In this document: positions 25,144 through 37,953 of the stretch, one piece after another
Layout of the letters: the number at the start of each line of letters is the position of its first letter
How positions within the stretch are numbered: position 1 is the first letter of the stretch
Source of the DNA: Mya arenaria
Lineage: Eukaryota > Mollusca > Bivalvia > Myida > Myidae
DNA: 64,000 nt
Assembly: GCF_026914265.1 (NCBI RefSeq)
Contig: NC_069125.1
Span: 9,155,117 to 9,219,116, forward strand
Direction of reading: 5' to 3'
The notes under the pieces: generated by a model
Told to the model about the DNA's origin: nothing
Database searches by the model: none
What the model saw: only the letters and a program-made list of their open reading frames with translations
Made by a program: the position numbers and the translations under genes

Positions 25144-28100
25144 TCAAGCATCAAATCTCTTTGAACTTGATATAAACCTCTGCACACACAGAAATATATC
25201 CTTGTTTTGTTCAAAAGTTAGGTGATCGTCACCGAAAAATAAATTATGAATAGTTGGTGCACAAGGAAGGTCATTGAAACATCGCTGTCGCTGGGTGGAG
25301 TATAAAGGGCATATCATGAGGAAATGGGACACATCTTCAATTGCGGTGCATGTACATGAAGGGGAGTCATTGATATTTTTTTCTGTGAAGATCATGGTTA
25401 AGCGAACTACACCCAAGTCTTAGACGACAATGCATGATTTGGTTGCGGCGCGAACCGACATTGTAAAGTAAAGATGATTTTGTGGAGTGTGTTTGATTTT
25501 TTTTTTAAAGATTGGACTGTTTCCGAGTGTCTTGTTGCTATTGGAAGGGCATTCCAATCTCGGACTGTAGCAGGAAGGAATGATGATGCATATGACTGGG
25601 TGCGACAAACTGGTAGGGGAACATTTTCGGAGTTTCTATGTGGATATCTGACCTGAGACTGGGCGGGAATCAATGACGATAGATATTCGGGTGTCATACC
25701 TTTACTCATCTTATAAAAAAGAACAAGCCTATGTTTCATCCTTCTAATTGCAAGGGTGTCCCACTTCAAATCAGCCATAAGACCCTGTATATTACACAAT
25801 TTAGTGGCACCGGTAACTATCTTCGCTGCTTCGGTCTGAATTGCAAGGCAGTTACGAGAAAGCATGAATTTAAGGGAACGCTTGATACCCAATCTCTTCC
25901 AAGTTTTGTCGAGAACCGTAGTGATATGATCTTTCCATTTAGCATCATCAGAAAGGCAGAGACCAAGATGTTTGTGAGAACAAACAAGGGAGGTTGAATC
26001 CCTCTATCACGTTTCCTAGAGAAAATAATTGATTCTGTTTTGGAAGGATTGAAAGTGACAAGCCATTTAGTTGACCAAATAGATAGTTTCTGAAGATCAG
26101 CATTGATTAGAGCAGCTGAAACTTCAGGTTTCTCGACCACAATGTACAGGCTAGTATCATCTGCAAATAAACGAACATTAGCTTCAATATCATCAACGAT
26201 GTCGTTTATACAAATGAGAAAAAGAAGAGGACCGAGAATAGAGCCTTGAGGCACTCCCGCAAGCACGTCTGACCAAGATGAGGAAGAATTTGAGACAACG
26301 ACTCTTTGTTTCCTACCGTAAAGATACGATGTAAACCAATTGAGTAGATTCCCTCTGATGCCAAAAGAAGACAGTTTGTGAATTAGGCCTCTATGCCAGA
26401 CTCGATCAAAAGCCTTAGATATATCGCAAAAAACTGCCCTCACCTCCTTCCCTTCGTCAAGAGCTTGACGAATTTCATTATAAAGGAAAGTAAGTTGATT
26501 AACTGTGGAGTCCCCTTTGATGAAGCCAGACTGATACGGAGTAATGAGATTGTTGCTGACAACGTAATTGTAAAGCTTTTTGTGAATACAGCGTTCCATG
26601 AGCTTGCATAGACAGCTAAGGAGAGAAACAGGACGATAGTTTGAGGGCTTGGAAGGATCAGACCTTTTGATTAAAGTAACATTTGCAAGTTTCCATGGCG
26701 CTGGAAATGTACAGGAATCAATGAGTTTGGAGAAAAATGTAGACAATGGAGCCACCAGAACACATGCACCCTCACAAATGAGTCTAGGATTTATTAGATC
26801 TGGGCCACTAGCCTTTGAAGTATCCATACAACTAATAGCATCCTTCACATCCTGTTCAGAAACATTAATGTTCTCAAGAGAGCTTCCAGTCACATTAATA
26901 CTATCAGGAAGTGGATTCTGTGAATCGTGAAGAGAGGATTGTGAACAAAAGAAGTTATTTAACAAAGTTGCTTTTTCGACATCTGTTGAAGCTTCAATGT
27001 TGTTATCAGACAAGGTGGGAATGTGGTTTGACGTGTGTCTATTAGTGATTTGCTTGGCAGTTTTAAACCATACCTTTGTTGAGACGTTTGTTGAATTTAA
27101 TATATCTACTAATTTGGTATTATGGTCTGCTTTTGATTTTCGAATAAATTTGTTCACATCATTTCTTGCTTTTTTGAAATTACTCCAGGCTTCATTGGTA
27201 TTGAGGCGTTTTGCATGTTTGTGTAATTTGGTTAGTTTTCTGATAAGCTTTCTGATATTATTATTCATCCATGGAATATCTTGTGGCCTAATTGTTGCTA
27301 TTTTATTTGGGACATTCTCTGAAGCACACGATAAAATGGATTGAGCGGCAACATAGTCAAAATCATCGTTGTGTATAAAACTCCAGTCTTTCATCGCCAT
27401 TTTGTCTCTGTAGTCATCATAATTAACATTGTCATATAACCAAACACGACGTTTATAACAGGTCACTTTAGGTTTGTCGAATTTTAAAACACAAACAACA
27501 AGACAATGATATCTTGTAAGATCAGGAATAAATGGGTCAGCAACGAAACTTGTAATAATATTAGTTGGTGTTTTTACAAATATAAGATCAATAAGTGAGC
27601 ATGACCTTTCGGTGAAGCGAGTTGGTGAGTCAATCAGTTGGTGAGCGTTGTATGACGTTATAAGCCGAGATATTTTGTTTGATACAGACAATTGTACATC
27701 TATATTAAAGTCACCGGCTACTACGATGTTTGCACAATTTTCGTTAAAAGCCTGGTCTATACTCTGCTCGAGCAGAAGCCAATAGTTATTGTTAGCATCT
27801 GGTGGTCTGTAAAAACCACCAACAAGTAATTTACGATTATTGACTTTGAGTTCAAGCCATAGAGCTTCCAGGCCATTTATGCTCAGGTCTTGTCGAATTA
27901 AAGCATTGATTCCTTGTCTAATATATATGGCTATACCGCCCCCAATTCTACCGACACGATCGCAACGAAATGGTAGGGAGAAATTTGGAATTATTAAATC
28001 GTTGTCAGAAACTCGATCAGATAACCATGTTTCCGTGAAAATCAATACATCATATGGTTGGGCTTCTATCTCAAGAATGTCAACTTTAGGTTTAAGACTT

Positions 28101-28525
28101 TGGATATTTAAGTGCATAATGCTTAACCCGTTATTAAGACAATGAACATATGATGAAGAAGATGTGTTTGCAGATACATTACTTTCGGATGGGCCGGGGT
28201 TTGGGTGAATATCGCCTGAATTGAGGACTAACATTGCTAACAGAAACACAAGCGAATACATACAGTGTGGCAGAGAGAGTACATGTACCAATCGAGAATA
28301 CCGAAACACTAAGGCCATCTGACTAACTAATTCGTATTTAAGGTGGATGATATGTATCCACAATGAATAAAAGGCCATGTGTGTAACGGTTTGCCTGATG
28401 CTGGATGGAGACATACACGGAAGCAAAAAGCACGAACAGGGGCAGTAAATCAAGCATGAAAACAAAACAATACTTTTACAGCCAATGCAAGAAAACAAAA
28501 CAATACAGCTAAGCAGATCGTACAT
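25144..28525 (-). pseudogene. LINE ORF2: APE endonuclease and reverse transcriptase, frameshifted
   Basis: The first frame runs 902 codons (28,525-25,817), but the true reading leaves it near 25,978. A 2A-like GDIHPNPGP lies at residues 104-112. The endonuclease spans about 133-350 (LNIQSL, FTETWLS, VAGDFNID, and LIDLIF). Its final motif reads RYH where most APE enzymes have SDH. The reverse transcriptase spans about 610-840, with CDISKAFDRVW (700-710), GVPQGSILGP (757-766) and FADD (787-790). The C-terminal region continues in other frames at 25,978-25,407 (ATVRDWNALP) and 25,416-25,144, where a CxC...HFLxxCP cysteine-histidine box is visible. A run of seven T at about 25,378 is a likely frameshift site. 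Function: nicks the target DNA and copies element RNA at the nick. Confidence 0.92.
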
Positions 28526-28997
28526 AGATACTGGTTTCTATAAAAAATAAACTCCGGACAACTAATAAAAAGAAAAATGATGCTCAAAAAGTGCATACTG
28601 CTTTTCAAATTGATTAAGTGATAACGGTAAGAAATAATCTAATAGTCAATATATAGAACACATGTCACTAAGTTACGTTTTAGTCATATATGTTAACAAT
28701 AAAAATAGTATCAATCATGATAAGTTTCTATGTCAAATACCATACAGTTAATTTCATTGCCCAACAAGTAGTTGTTCAATATATACTTAGTTAGCTCTGG
28801 TTTATTAACTAAATTACGTTGATAAAATGAAAACAACCACAAACACAACAACCAGGTAAGTAGTAACACCGAGGTCCTACAAATAAAGATTTAAATCTTA
28901 AGTTGTCTTAATAGTACACTATAGCTGGCCCTTTACGAATATAATAACCGATAAATGGTAATATAAACAATGCACACCTGACCACAGGTGCGTGCAG

Positions 28998-29257
28998 TTA
29001 AAGGAACTCGTTCGCGTTTTGTGGGGTTAGATATCGCAAGCGTATAATCGGATGAAATATATATATAATTATTTTTTCAATGATAAAACATTATCAAATT
29101 GCATAAATATTTCACTAGGACATAAACTGTTAAAATGCAATAACCGATACCCATACCTATTGATGTGTGTCTATATAAATTATAAGTTTAATAAGGCATT
29201 AGACCAAATTTGAAAATAAGCAATATCGTCATAATATGCGTGGACGAGTTCCTTTAA
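28998..29257. mobile_element. 260-bp MITE nested in the LINE
   Basis: Ends ttaaaggaactcgttcgcg (left) and cgtggacgagttcctttaa (right) are inverted repeats with two mismatches. The element lies between LINE ORF1 and ORF2 and has no coding capacity. It must have inserted after the LINE did. Confidence 0.75.
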
Positions 29258-29393
29258 AGGAGTAGGTTACATCGGGGATATATAAATTTGGAGCGCTCGA
29301 CCATGTAATTTTATCTCAATGAAATGTTTATAAATTGATCTATAATCTGTACTGCAATACTACGTAGTTTACTGCGCGGCAAAGCAAAGTAAT

Positions 29394-30168
29394 TTAATTA
29401 AGTTCTTTCGTTGTCTTAAAAGACTCGAAGGCATCAGGTGTTTCAATCCTATGGACATTTTGAGATTTGTCTTTAATGAAAATGACTCCGTCGAAGGTCC
29501 ACACACTATCGACAAGTTCCTCCTTGAACAAACGACGGGTTCTGGAGAAAAGTTCAGCTCGTTGTTTGGTCAGCTCTTCATTAATAAAAACCATTTTGTA
29601 TCCAGCGCTTTTCAGTTTTGTACGCGACTTGTAGACCGGTTGGCGAAGCCTGTAGGATACAAACTTTATAAAAATATCCCGTGGGCGTTTGTTAGCCGGT
29701 TGGTTGGGTCCCATGGTCCTAGGTTTGCCAAGCCTGTGGGTGCGATCTATCTGATCAAGTGAAACATCAGCTCCAATGGCTTTGATTAGATCAATAACGA
29801 TTTTGTCAGTGGACTCGCCCTGGCCTTCCTCGATACCAGATACCCTCAAGCAGTTACGCCTAGAGTATTGATTTGGTTTGTCGTTATCTACTGATAGGTT
29901 GTTAATTCTTTCCTCTAGGGCGGACATTTTGGTTTCGAGCGTAATGACGAAGTTCGACATTTTCTTGCTCTAGGGAAACGACCTTTTGCTGGAGACCTGA
30001 TAATACACCTGTAACAATGCTGTTAACCAAAGATGTTAGTTGGTTTTCGCTTAGCTGTACAACTTTAGACTCATCGTCAGATACAGTGCATTCAATATCA
30101 TTAGATAAAATACGAGTTCTTTTAAAGTCATCTTGATCTAATAGCGATGCTGCGGTTCTCTTTTTCAT
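29394..30168 (-). pseudogene. LINE ORF1: coiled coil and RRM-like RNA-binding protein, frameshifted
   Basis: The N-terminal part (30,168 to about 29,962; MKKRTAASLLDQDDFKRTR start, coiled coil around LSENQLTSLVNSI and VVSLEQEN) and the rest (29,960-29,394) lie in different frames, separated by an indel near 29,962. The second part has QYSRRNCLRVSG (its residues 31-42), IDRTHRLGKP (71-80) and DIFIKF (95-100), as in L1-type ORF1 proteins that bind element RNA as trimers. It resembles the isolated frame at 15,232-14,351 in motif order but is a different, diverged family member. Confidence 0.85.
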
Positions 30169-30200
30169 CTCTATTTTACATTTAAATTAGTGGGTCATTA

Positions 30201-31034
30201 TTATAACCAAACATTATAGTCTTTCGATATTTTCGTATGTGATAGAAAGTGTCATGATTCTCTTTGTCATACTTGCCATAACAAGTACAACAATGGAAAT
30301 AAGGGTTATTTTCTCTCTTTCGTAACACTTTTGGTATGGATGTGTGTGGGATGGTTTTCTGAACTCATGCGTGTTTAATATTTTTTATTTTGTTATTACC
30401 ATGTATATATACATCTTATACTGAAATAAGAGTATTGTACTAACCTGTGTTTGTGTCTTTTGTAAATTTTGAGGCATTACATTGGCTTCTCAATAGCGTT
30501 TTACTTCCTGCTGTTCTGACCTTTTCCTATATTCCGGAATGTACTATCGTATATCCAATTATACCGATTACGTTTCCCGGAACTCACTGCCTACATATCA
30601 TGTCCCTAAAGATTATTATTTCCTGTAAACACATACAATGGTTAAGAATATAAATATATAACTTACCGCAAACAAGAACAAGAAAATCCCTCAGCCTATA
30701 GAAATTTTATATTATATCTGTTTTGGTATAAATGAAACTCACATGTTTTTATTTTATAAATAGGCATATATTTAGGCATATCAAATTACTTCCTTGTTAA
30801 CGACATTCAATTTGAATATAATTGCCTGTTCTCACAATAAGGTTTATAAGAGGGGAACACTTTTGAGTAATTGCAACGTACGTGTAATTTATCAAATGAG
30901 GTCAAAGGAAAGCTGTTTACTATTATGAACATACGTCAATGACATGTGAACTTTCTTCAAATAAGAAATATTGAATTTTAATTCCCTGTTTTCGCTTAAA
31001 CCTTTACATGCAATTTGTACATTTGGACAATTGT
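30201..31034. other. Intergenic, AT-rich
   Basis: No gene is seen. A short plus-strand frame at 30,447-30,653 has no supporting signals. Confidence 0.4.
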
Positions 31035-31260
31035 AAACTCGTCGTTTAGCAACATTTACTACGGTAACTGGTACAATTGACGATTTTCAAGACAAAGCCC
31101 TTGTAGATGTAAATAGGCACGGGCATCAAGTCAAATAAAATTCGCTTTTTAATTTATTTTAGGGTGTACTGTTTACAATTTGGGGTTGTCATGAGTCGTT
31201 CAATGTTCGAGAAGTTATTTTGTATAAGCCGCTTAGGTATAAGCATAAATGGCCTTAGCG
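31035..31260 (+). repeat. Dispersed repeat, copy 2 (partner 3,020-3,235)
   Basis: Same orientation as the first copy. It carries an extra AT-rich piece of about 30 bp before the shared end block, where the reading frame starts MSRSMFEKLF, against MMRRMFEKVC in copy 1. Confidence 0.6.
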
Positions 31261-31976
31261 ACAATGCTGGTGTATCTTGTTCATATAAATATAATTTATC
31301 TGATTTCTTTTGCCAATTGTAATTTTCCGGGTAAACAAAAACAAAGCTTCGTTAACAACTTAATTACGTGCCCCAGGCTCGGAATTTTAATCCGGAACGG
31401 CAACTAACGCTAGATATTATTGAACTTCTTTTTTAAGTATGGACATCAATAAATATAAAAAAGCAAAATAAACTAAAATAGATACAATATATTTCGCTGA
31501 TGATAAATGGCTTATTAAAAACTATAAAACTCATTGTTTTCCAATAAAGAGGGCGAGAAAGAGAGAGAGACAAAAACATTTATAACCTCGAACGTCTCAC
31601 AGACATTTTAATGGGCAACACATTATAACTACAAGCAATAAGAGGAGAAATAAAACACAGTAAAAGTGATGATGGTGCTATAACGTTTTTACAAAAACAA
31701 CAAATTTACGAGGCATACACATATAACCGTGGTGCAATGAACTGGTTGCAGACAGATTATAACGTTTTATGTTTGATTTACATTAGACGCCTCAAGATCA
31801 CCGAGATTGTTCTCTTTATCCACCTGGTCCTGGTGTCTCGGTGTTGTGGTAATAGAAGAGCGCTAGTCATGTCTTGTATGTACGTGTTCGTTCAACAACG
31901 TTCATCCCTTGAGTAAAATTAAAATATATTTTTATATTTTTAAATATCTACTCAAACCCTGTTTATAAATTCTCAG

Positions 31977-32508
31977 GCCAATAGATCAACGTTGGGATCC
32001 ATCCAATCGCTGGACAAAAGCTTCAGGTAACTGTTACAAAAGTGGCATTTCGGAAAGAAAATGATTTTGTAGGTTTATCAATATGCCGTTTGTCCGGACA
32101 GCGATGTTTTGTGTGTGTTTTAGCTATGCCACGAAGGCATACTATACAAAATATGTACTATGTAGGTGGATGGTGTAATAAATAATAAAAATTCTATTTC
32201 AAAGTATACAAATACTATGGTAAATATTTACTACAGTTGAAACAAAAATGTGAATAAATGTGCTTGAAACAACAACTGTTATTCATATTGATTTATTTAT
32301 AATGTTCCCAAATGTCAATATCTCACAATTCATTGCGGAAGCCCAATTTTCTGAAATTAAAGTTAAGTATTGGTTTTAAGTGATCAAGCATTATTTCCAA
32401 GATTATTCATCCTCAGAAATATTTGAAGATACGTCGACAAACAGGGCGACTATTACGAGACAACCATTTGTATCCCCTATTTACAACATTGATATGCTTA
32501 TATTGTAG
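31977..32508 (+). CDS. Possible two-exon 3' end of an unidentified gene
   Basis: Exon 31,977-32,026 (acceptor aaattctcag, donor CTTCAG/gtaact) and exon 32,417-32,508 (acceptor attcatcctcag) join in frame, phase 1 to phase 1. The joined reading starts PIDQRWDPSNRWTKAS, continues EIFEDTSTNRATITRQP and ends NIDMLIL, then TAG. An AATAAA lies at 32,652-32,657. Three good splice signals, matching phase and balanced composition make it plausible. No upstream exon or family is identified. Confidence 0.33.
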
Positions 32509-33711
32509 TATTCCTACTGTTTCATCGGGACCAGGTAAGGGATACTCTTTTTCATGTGTAGAACATACATCCTTTGCAACATGTTTTGGGGTAAATACTT
32601 ATTTGAATGCCTTTATACAAATATTGAGAACATTAGCAAAGCCATGACTAAAATAAATGGCAAAACTGTTATAAGTTTAAATTCAGTATGTGGTAATCCA
32701 TCTCATACTTCTTCAACTACATGTTTAATTAATGTCATTAAGACATTTATTAGGTGATTGTTCTACCATATTAAACAGTGAAATTTTAAACCAAAGAACT
32801 GCACCGGAAATAAGTTCAATGGCTTTAAATGGGCCACCATTGTTTATTACACACTATACTAAAATTTACTATGTCCAGTTTCTAAATAAATTTTCTGATT
32901 TCTTCGTTTAAATATGCATATGACATTTTGAAGCCTTTAAATACTCCTTTTGTTCTGCAGAATCTAATATTTTTAATATCCTTACTGATAGAAATGTAAT
33001 GTATTATGTATTATAAACTATATATTGAGTGTAAACTGAATACTCGCCAATCACTCAGACCTTACGTTGTACGTCAATAATTAGTATGTGTACAGTTGGA
33101 TATCTATATATAGCTTAATATGGCGGTCATGTGCGATATACTCCAAGTCGGCATATTTGGTAAATAGTGATGACCCTTGACTTATCAGAAGTACCATATT
33201 TAAGCTTGCTTAATTGTAAGCACAGGTACAATTTCCATCTAGTCTTCATGAATGTCAGAATGATGATCTTTATGAAACCATGTGAACACAACTTTTAATT
33301 AGGAACCCGCAAAAAATGCGATTGTCCTATAGTAATCCCCTTGCCTCTCCGTCCTTTTGTCCGTCCAAATTTTGTTATGTTTTATTTTGTTAATGACTTA
33401 TCAGCCATTTAAATTAATACTTACATCACAGTAACAATACGCTCTTTTGTGACAAGTTTTGTAACTAATGCTTAAATATCGTTAGTTTTTAGTCCTTGGT
33501 AGACTTAGAAATTATGACATTTTATGGTTTTGTAAATAACTTAAAAACCCTTCAATATAGAATATATCAGTTATGTAACTTATGCTTAAATATTTTCAGG
33601 TTTATGGCCCTTTCAATACTTACAAATTCTGAACTGTTAATGACAACTGACGGTTAGAATTTTGGTTTTATTCTTTTACATATGCTATCATTCGGGGCCC
33701 TTATCAGTCCT
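32509..33711. other. Intergenic, possible 3' UTR then AT-rich DNA
   Basis: AATAAA at 32,652-32,657. At 33,300-33,375 a cccgcaaaaaatgcgattgt block followed by a gtccgtcc run resembles dispersed molluscan repeat sequence. No gene is seen. Confidence 0.4.
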
Positions 33712-34539
33712 GCGATGGCTCTCGTGTTCATTGCATTAATATGAAACGTATTCAAAATGAGTGTCTTTATCAAATTATATGGTTTAAGTCAGGTGAATAA
33801 AATTGCCCACAAGCTTTAAACATAATAACATATTATGAACAAAACATAAATACCATCGCCAATGTCTCTAATATCAGAGGGGCGATTAATGCCCGTGTGG
33901 GCAGTCTTATTTGCTTTTAGATTAATATTAACAAAGGCCTTATTTCGTATCTCAAAACATTATTGAGGAACAGTATCATTGAGTTCAATATCGAGGTTGA
34001 GAAGATCAAAGGACGCCTATTTCCCCCACACATTAACTTAATATTTAATGATTTGTAAGGCTAAGTATAAATAAGCATTTGCTTTCCGAGAAGGATGTTT
34101 GATGTCGTCGCATGGTATACTCCTTAAATACCACGTGTCTTATAAAACACCACTATTGTATGTTTATGTCGACATATCTTGTATAAAAAAGTAGATGTAT
34201 TGTTATCGTGTTGACAGATTGGAACTTGAAATAAAAAAGAACATTTCACACATTATTCGGTGAGTACTCATTGAAATAAATTTATAATGTTACTCAGCAG
34301 TAGAACCCGTTCTCGTAAATTGTTGCATAAAATGTAATACACGTTTCAATTTCCCAGCAGCACACCGCACACCCAGACTGATGGTTTCTTGATAACTGTA
34401 GTTCCATTGAGTTGTGAATGTATTTCAATGTATTGAGGTATTCCTTCTCGTCATGTTCATTGAATAAGACAACATAATTAGATTTATCTATGATTTATTG
34501 TTCAAGTGAAACATTACCCTGTTTTTTTTCTGTTAGGCG

Positions 34540-35900
34540 TTATGTTCAGACCTTTGAAGTTTACCATGACAGTAACGTATACATTCGTTTGATAGACATG
34601 AAAACATGAATAGAAAGAGTCTGCCTGGATAGATTGTTGGCTTCACCTTCTCTAACTTTGTTTCAATTAATATAGTATTAGGCGTTAAAAAAACTGGGAC
34701 AACCAATGGGAACCGACGGACTATTAAGTATTCACAACCGCCTTACATTCTTAAAATTCATTTATGTCACTTTAATTTAGATGGCCAACTGATATGATAA
34801 CTTAACCTCCCCCTTTCCCTTCCCCCTTAATGACTGCTGATTTTGTTTAACAAAATAATAGCTTAAATCTAAATCGACGTTTTTAGGTTGTCCTTGGTGA
34901 TCATGTGACTAATTTTCCTCTGTATTGTTTAAACAGTCCTAAATATATTTATAATAAGTTGGATCGGCGAAATATGAATCGACATCAATGTCTTACATAA
35001 TAGTAAATTTGGATGAATAAAATGAATTTATTCAGAATAAAAACACTAATACCAGAATAGTAATTTATTTTAAGTTGACTTATATGACGTATGTAGTAAT
35101 TTAAAGGCTGATGGCTGCTGGTATTAGGCAGCTTTATTAAAGCGGATCAATGTCATGTTGAAACCTCATATATAAAATATTGTCGAATGCAATGATATTC
35201 AGGTAACTAATATGCCTTAATAATAAGTATAAAACCGCTATCGTGTTCTGCTCAAATACAGTGTCGTATACTTTTTTCATGTTGTTCTTGGCTGCCAAGA
35301 CTAATAAAGAACTAAAAGACATTCCTCAAATAATGATGTAAAAACAATGTCATTAGTTGTAAATAGTATAGGACCGAAAAAAGTGGGAAAATCAATAGTA
35401 TTTCCAATTTTTGTTAAGCTTCATGTTCAGGCCTTTGCAATTCAACACCGTAGTAACGTATCAAATCGTTGGTAGAAATGAATACCTGAAGAGAAAGAGT
35501 ATGTCAGGATACACTGTTGGCGTCGCGTTCCTAAACTTTGTTCTAGGTGAGTTAGTTGGTTACTAAGAAAACTGGGTCAAACAATGGGCTCCAACGAACT
35601 ATGAAGTAATCTCAATCACCTCATACAAAAAAAATATTTAAGTTAAATTCAACGTTTATGTGGTGATCCTTGGTGGTCACGTGACTACTTAATATCTCCA
35701 TTGGCTTAACAGTAATCAATTGTCATATCAGGCTGGTTCGTCGGTATGTTTATGGCCTACAATGACTTATATACGTACATGTACCGGTAGTTGGTAATTA
35801 GGATGAGAAACAAATTGCAGACCAGTTTATTAATTTATTTTAAGTTTACTTATATGACGTGTGTTGTATCCTAACGGCTGATATAATGCAGCTTTATGAA
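34540..35900. repeat. Tandem module within copy A
   Basis: Two diverged units share atgttcag(a/g)cctttg, aaaactggg(a/t)ca, a gt(g/c)atcctt or ccttggtgatca block with cacgtgac, and tttaagttgacttatatgac, with gcagcttta(t)taaagcgg at the end. A third unit is at 52,700-53,230 in copy B. Confidence 0.75.
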
Positions 35901-36325
35901 AGCGGATTAAAGAAGTGTTTTAACTTTGTATAAATGTTTGTCGATTTACGAATTATATTCCGGACCTTCTGCATTAATTATAATCAATGTGTTTTTGTGA
36001 ATCAAAACGCTAAAAGAACTCGTATCTCTTATGATAATGTTAATTATAATGGTATTTTTTATGAAATTAATATATAATGGGGTATTACACATGCATTAAT
36101 TACTCCTAAATAATCCAATATAAACCAAATAGTTTTAATTATTACATATAAAGCCAATTGTCCACATTCTCGTTCACCAGAGTTACGTACCTTTCACCTG
36201 AGTGACGTACCACAGTTAGATTTTATCAAGATCGAACCTCTGATGAATGAGAATGATTGTTCAGAAAGTAATTAAAGTTAACAACGTTGTGAACGCCATC
36301 GTTGCTTTTTTAAATCGCTACTTTT

Positions 36326-36580
36326 GGCCCCAATTTCTCGAAACTTCTTAAGCTTAACAGACTTAAGTCGCTTAGTTCAATTTGCCAAAATACATACTAA
36401 TAATGGATTTTGATAAACGAAAAATGGTTTCTTCTAATAAGCATACATATTTCCTTATATAATTTATAAAAACTCTTTTAGAAGTAATATATAGTATAAC
36501 GCATATTACAGAACAACAAAAATAGTGAGTTTAGCTTAATCCTTTTATAAGAGAATTAAGAAGTTTCGAGAAATTGGGTC
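36326..36580. mobile_element. 255-bp MITE, family partner at 58,795
   Basis: Ends ggccccaatttctcgaaac (left) and gtttcgagaaattgggtc (right) are inverted repeats, with a ttcttaag/gaattaagaa extension inside. The same family occurs at 58,795-59,006. Confidence 0.8.
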
Positions 36581-37953
36581 TGGAAGATAAATAGATTCAT
36601 TTGTTAGCTGCTGAATTTCTAAGAAGATTTGAGAAAACCAATTCACATGTACTTGTTAGCGCATTATTAAATATTTCAGGTTTTAAAGTAAAAAAATGGT
36701 GTCTTAAATCGCAATCTTATCCTAAACAAAGTTGTGATAAATCGGCCAATAGTGAGTGTTTCGGCTAAAACTGTATAGTAAAGGAGCCGATTTAATTTTA
36801 GTTGACGTTTTACTGCATCTTGACTTTGTAAGGATTGAGTAAAAACCAATATTATACAAGGCGATGCAGTAAAGTGAAAGATTTGTAAAGAAAATAGTTG
36901 ATTCATTCTGTCATTTGGTTCAATTCCGGCCTTTGTGGAACTATATCTGGCTTTGTAAAGTAAGTCATGTTGTTTATATCTTGACGCTTTTATTATCCTT
37001 GAGATTACCTTATTTTCCTAATATTTTAAGGATCTGTAATTTAGTGTACATGTAGCAGACACACGTCGACGGATAGAAGTTGTATTTTGGTCACGACGTC
37101 GGTGACCAAATATGTATTCGACGTGTGGTCGACGTCTAATCCTGATATAATGCCGACATAAGGATAAGGCGCTGCCTTTATTCTAAGATAATATTCTTGA
37201 AGAAATATTGCTGGACACGTAGTTAAAGGTTTACTTAACGACATAGTAAATCTTACTATGAGTGAAAGGGAAACGTCATTTAAGTTAGTGCAATTTGAAT
37301 ATTTTTTCATGAACTGTATTTGAAACAACACTATTTTGTGTGTTTATATATATATAATTTAAAAATAGTGTTTCTACTCCTTTCAACTAAATCAGAGCAA
37401 CTAAGCATTTTTAAAGTAAACAAATGCATCATAATAATATGTAACAGACATAAAATGAATCAAATGTATCACATTACTATAACGATTGGACAGAAGAAAA
37501 TGATAAACAAAAGCTATTGTATTTTCTACAAGAGTTGAATAGACAAAAATACATTTGAATATGATGGTAAATCATGTCCAAACATTTACTGAATTACTAA
37601 TAATGATTAAACTAAAGGGTTTACAACTCTGAATATTTTTTAATTGTACATGCTTGATGAACTGTATGTGGCATGTACATGCTAAATGTACTTAATAAAG
37701 CCTATCAACTCTTACACTAAATTTGCAAAACATCTTAGTGAAAAATACCATCAGCCAATACCAGTTAAAAACTGTTGCAACAAGTATGAAAAATGAGTTG
37801 TTTAAATTTAAATGGAAAATAGAAATACGGCTTTTATTTAAAGACCAATACAGAATAAGAAACTTAAACAATTGTTTCTGAAATTATTAAAATGCCTTTA
37901 TTTATTTTTTGAGACGAAAAATGAATTTGCCAAACATAATGCTAACAGTTTAA

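Larger units (their letters stand above)
25100..30200 (-). mobile_element. Non-LTR retrotransposon (LINE), CR1/L2-like, degenerate
   Basis: A near full-length element read on the minus strand: ORF1 (30,168-29,394), a spacer now holding a MITE, then ORF2 (28,525-25,144). The boundaries are approximate because no target-site duplication could be fixed. It carries at least one frameshift in ORF1 and at least three in the 3' part of ORF2, so it is no longer active. It has the usual order for APE-type LINEs, with an L1-like ORF1 and an endonuclease plus reverse transcriptase ORF2. Confidence 0.9.
33712..37150. repeat. Segmental duplication, copy A left part
   Basis: Collinear with 49,905-54,140 of copy B. 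Landmarks include atcagaggggcgattaatg, gaaggatgtttgatgtcgtc, the ttatatgacgtatgtagtaa block, gagccgattta and tttggtcacgacgtcggtg. Inside, a module of about 500 bp occurs twice in tandem (34,540-35,130 and 35,417-35,900) but only once in copy B (52,700-53,230). A 255-bp MITE sits at 36,326-36,580. Confidence 0.85.

Noticed and set aside
25474..28145. Plus-strand frames of 60-115 codons across the LINE
   Set aside because: They are antisense shadows of ORF2; the minus strand carries the conserved motifs.
31737..31916. 59-codon plus-strand frame (start MNWLQTDYNVL) and opposing minus frame ending EASNVNQT
   Set aside because: The frames overlap on opposite strands; splice phases do not fit the exon at 31,977 and neither has other support.
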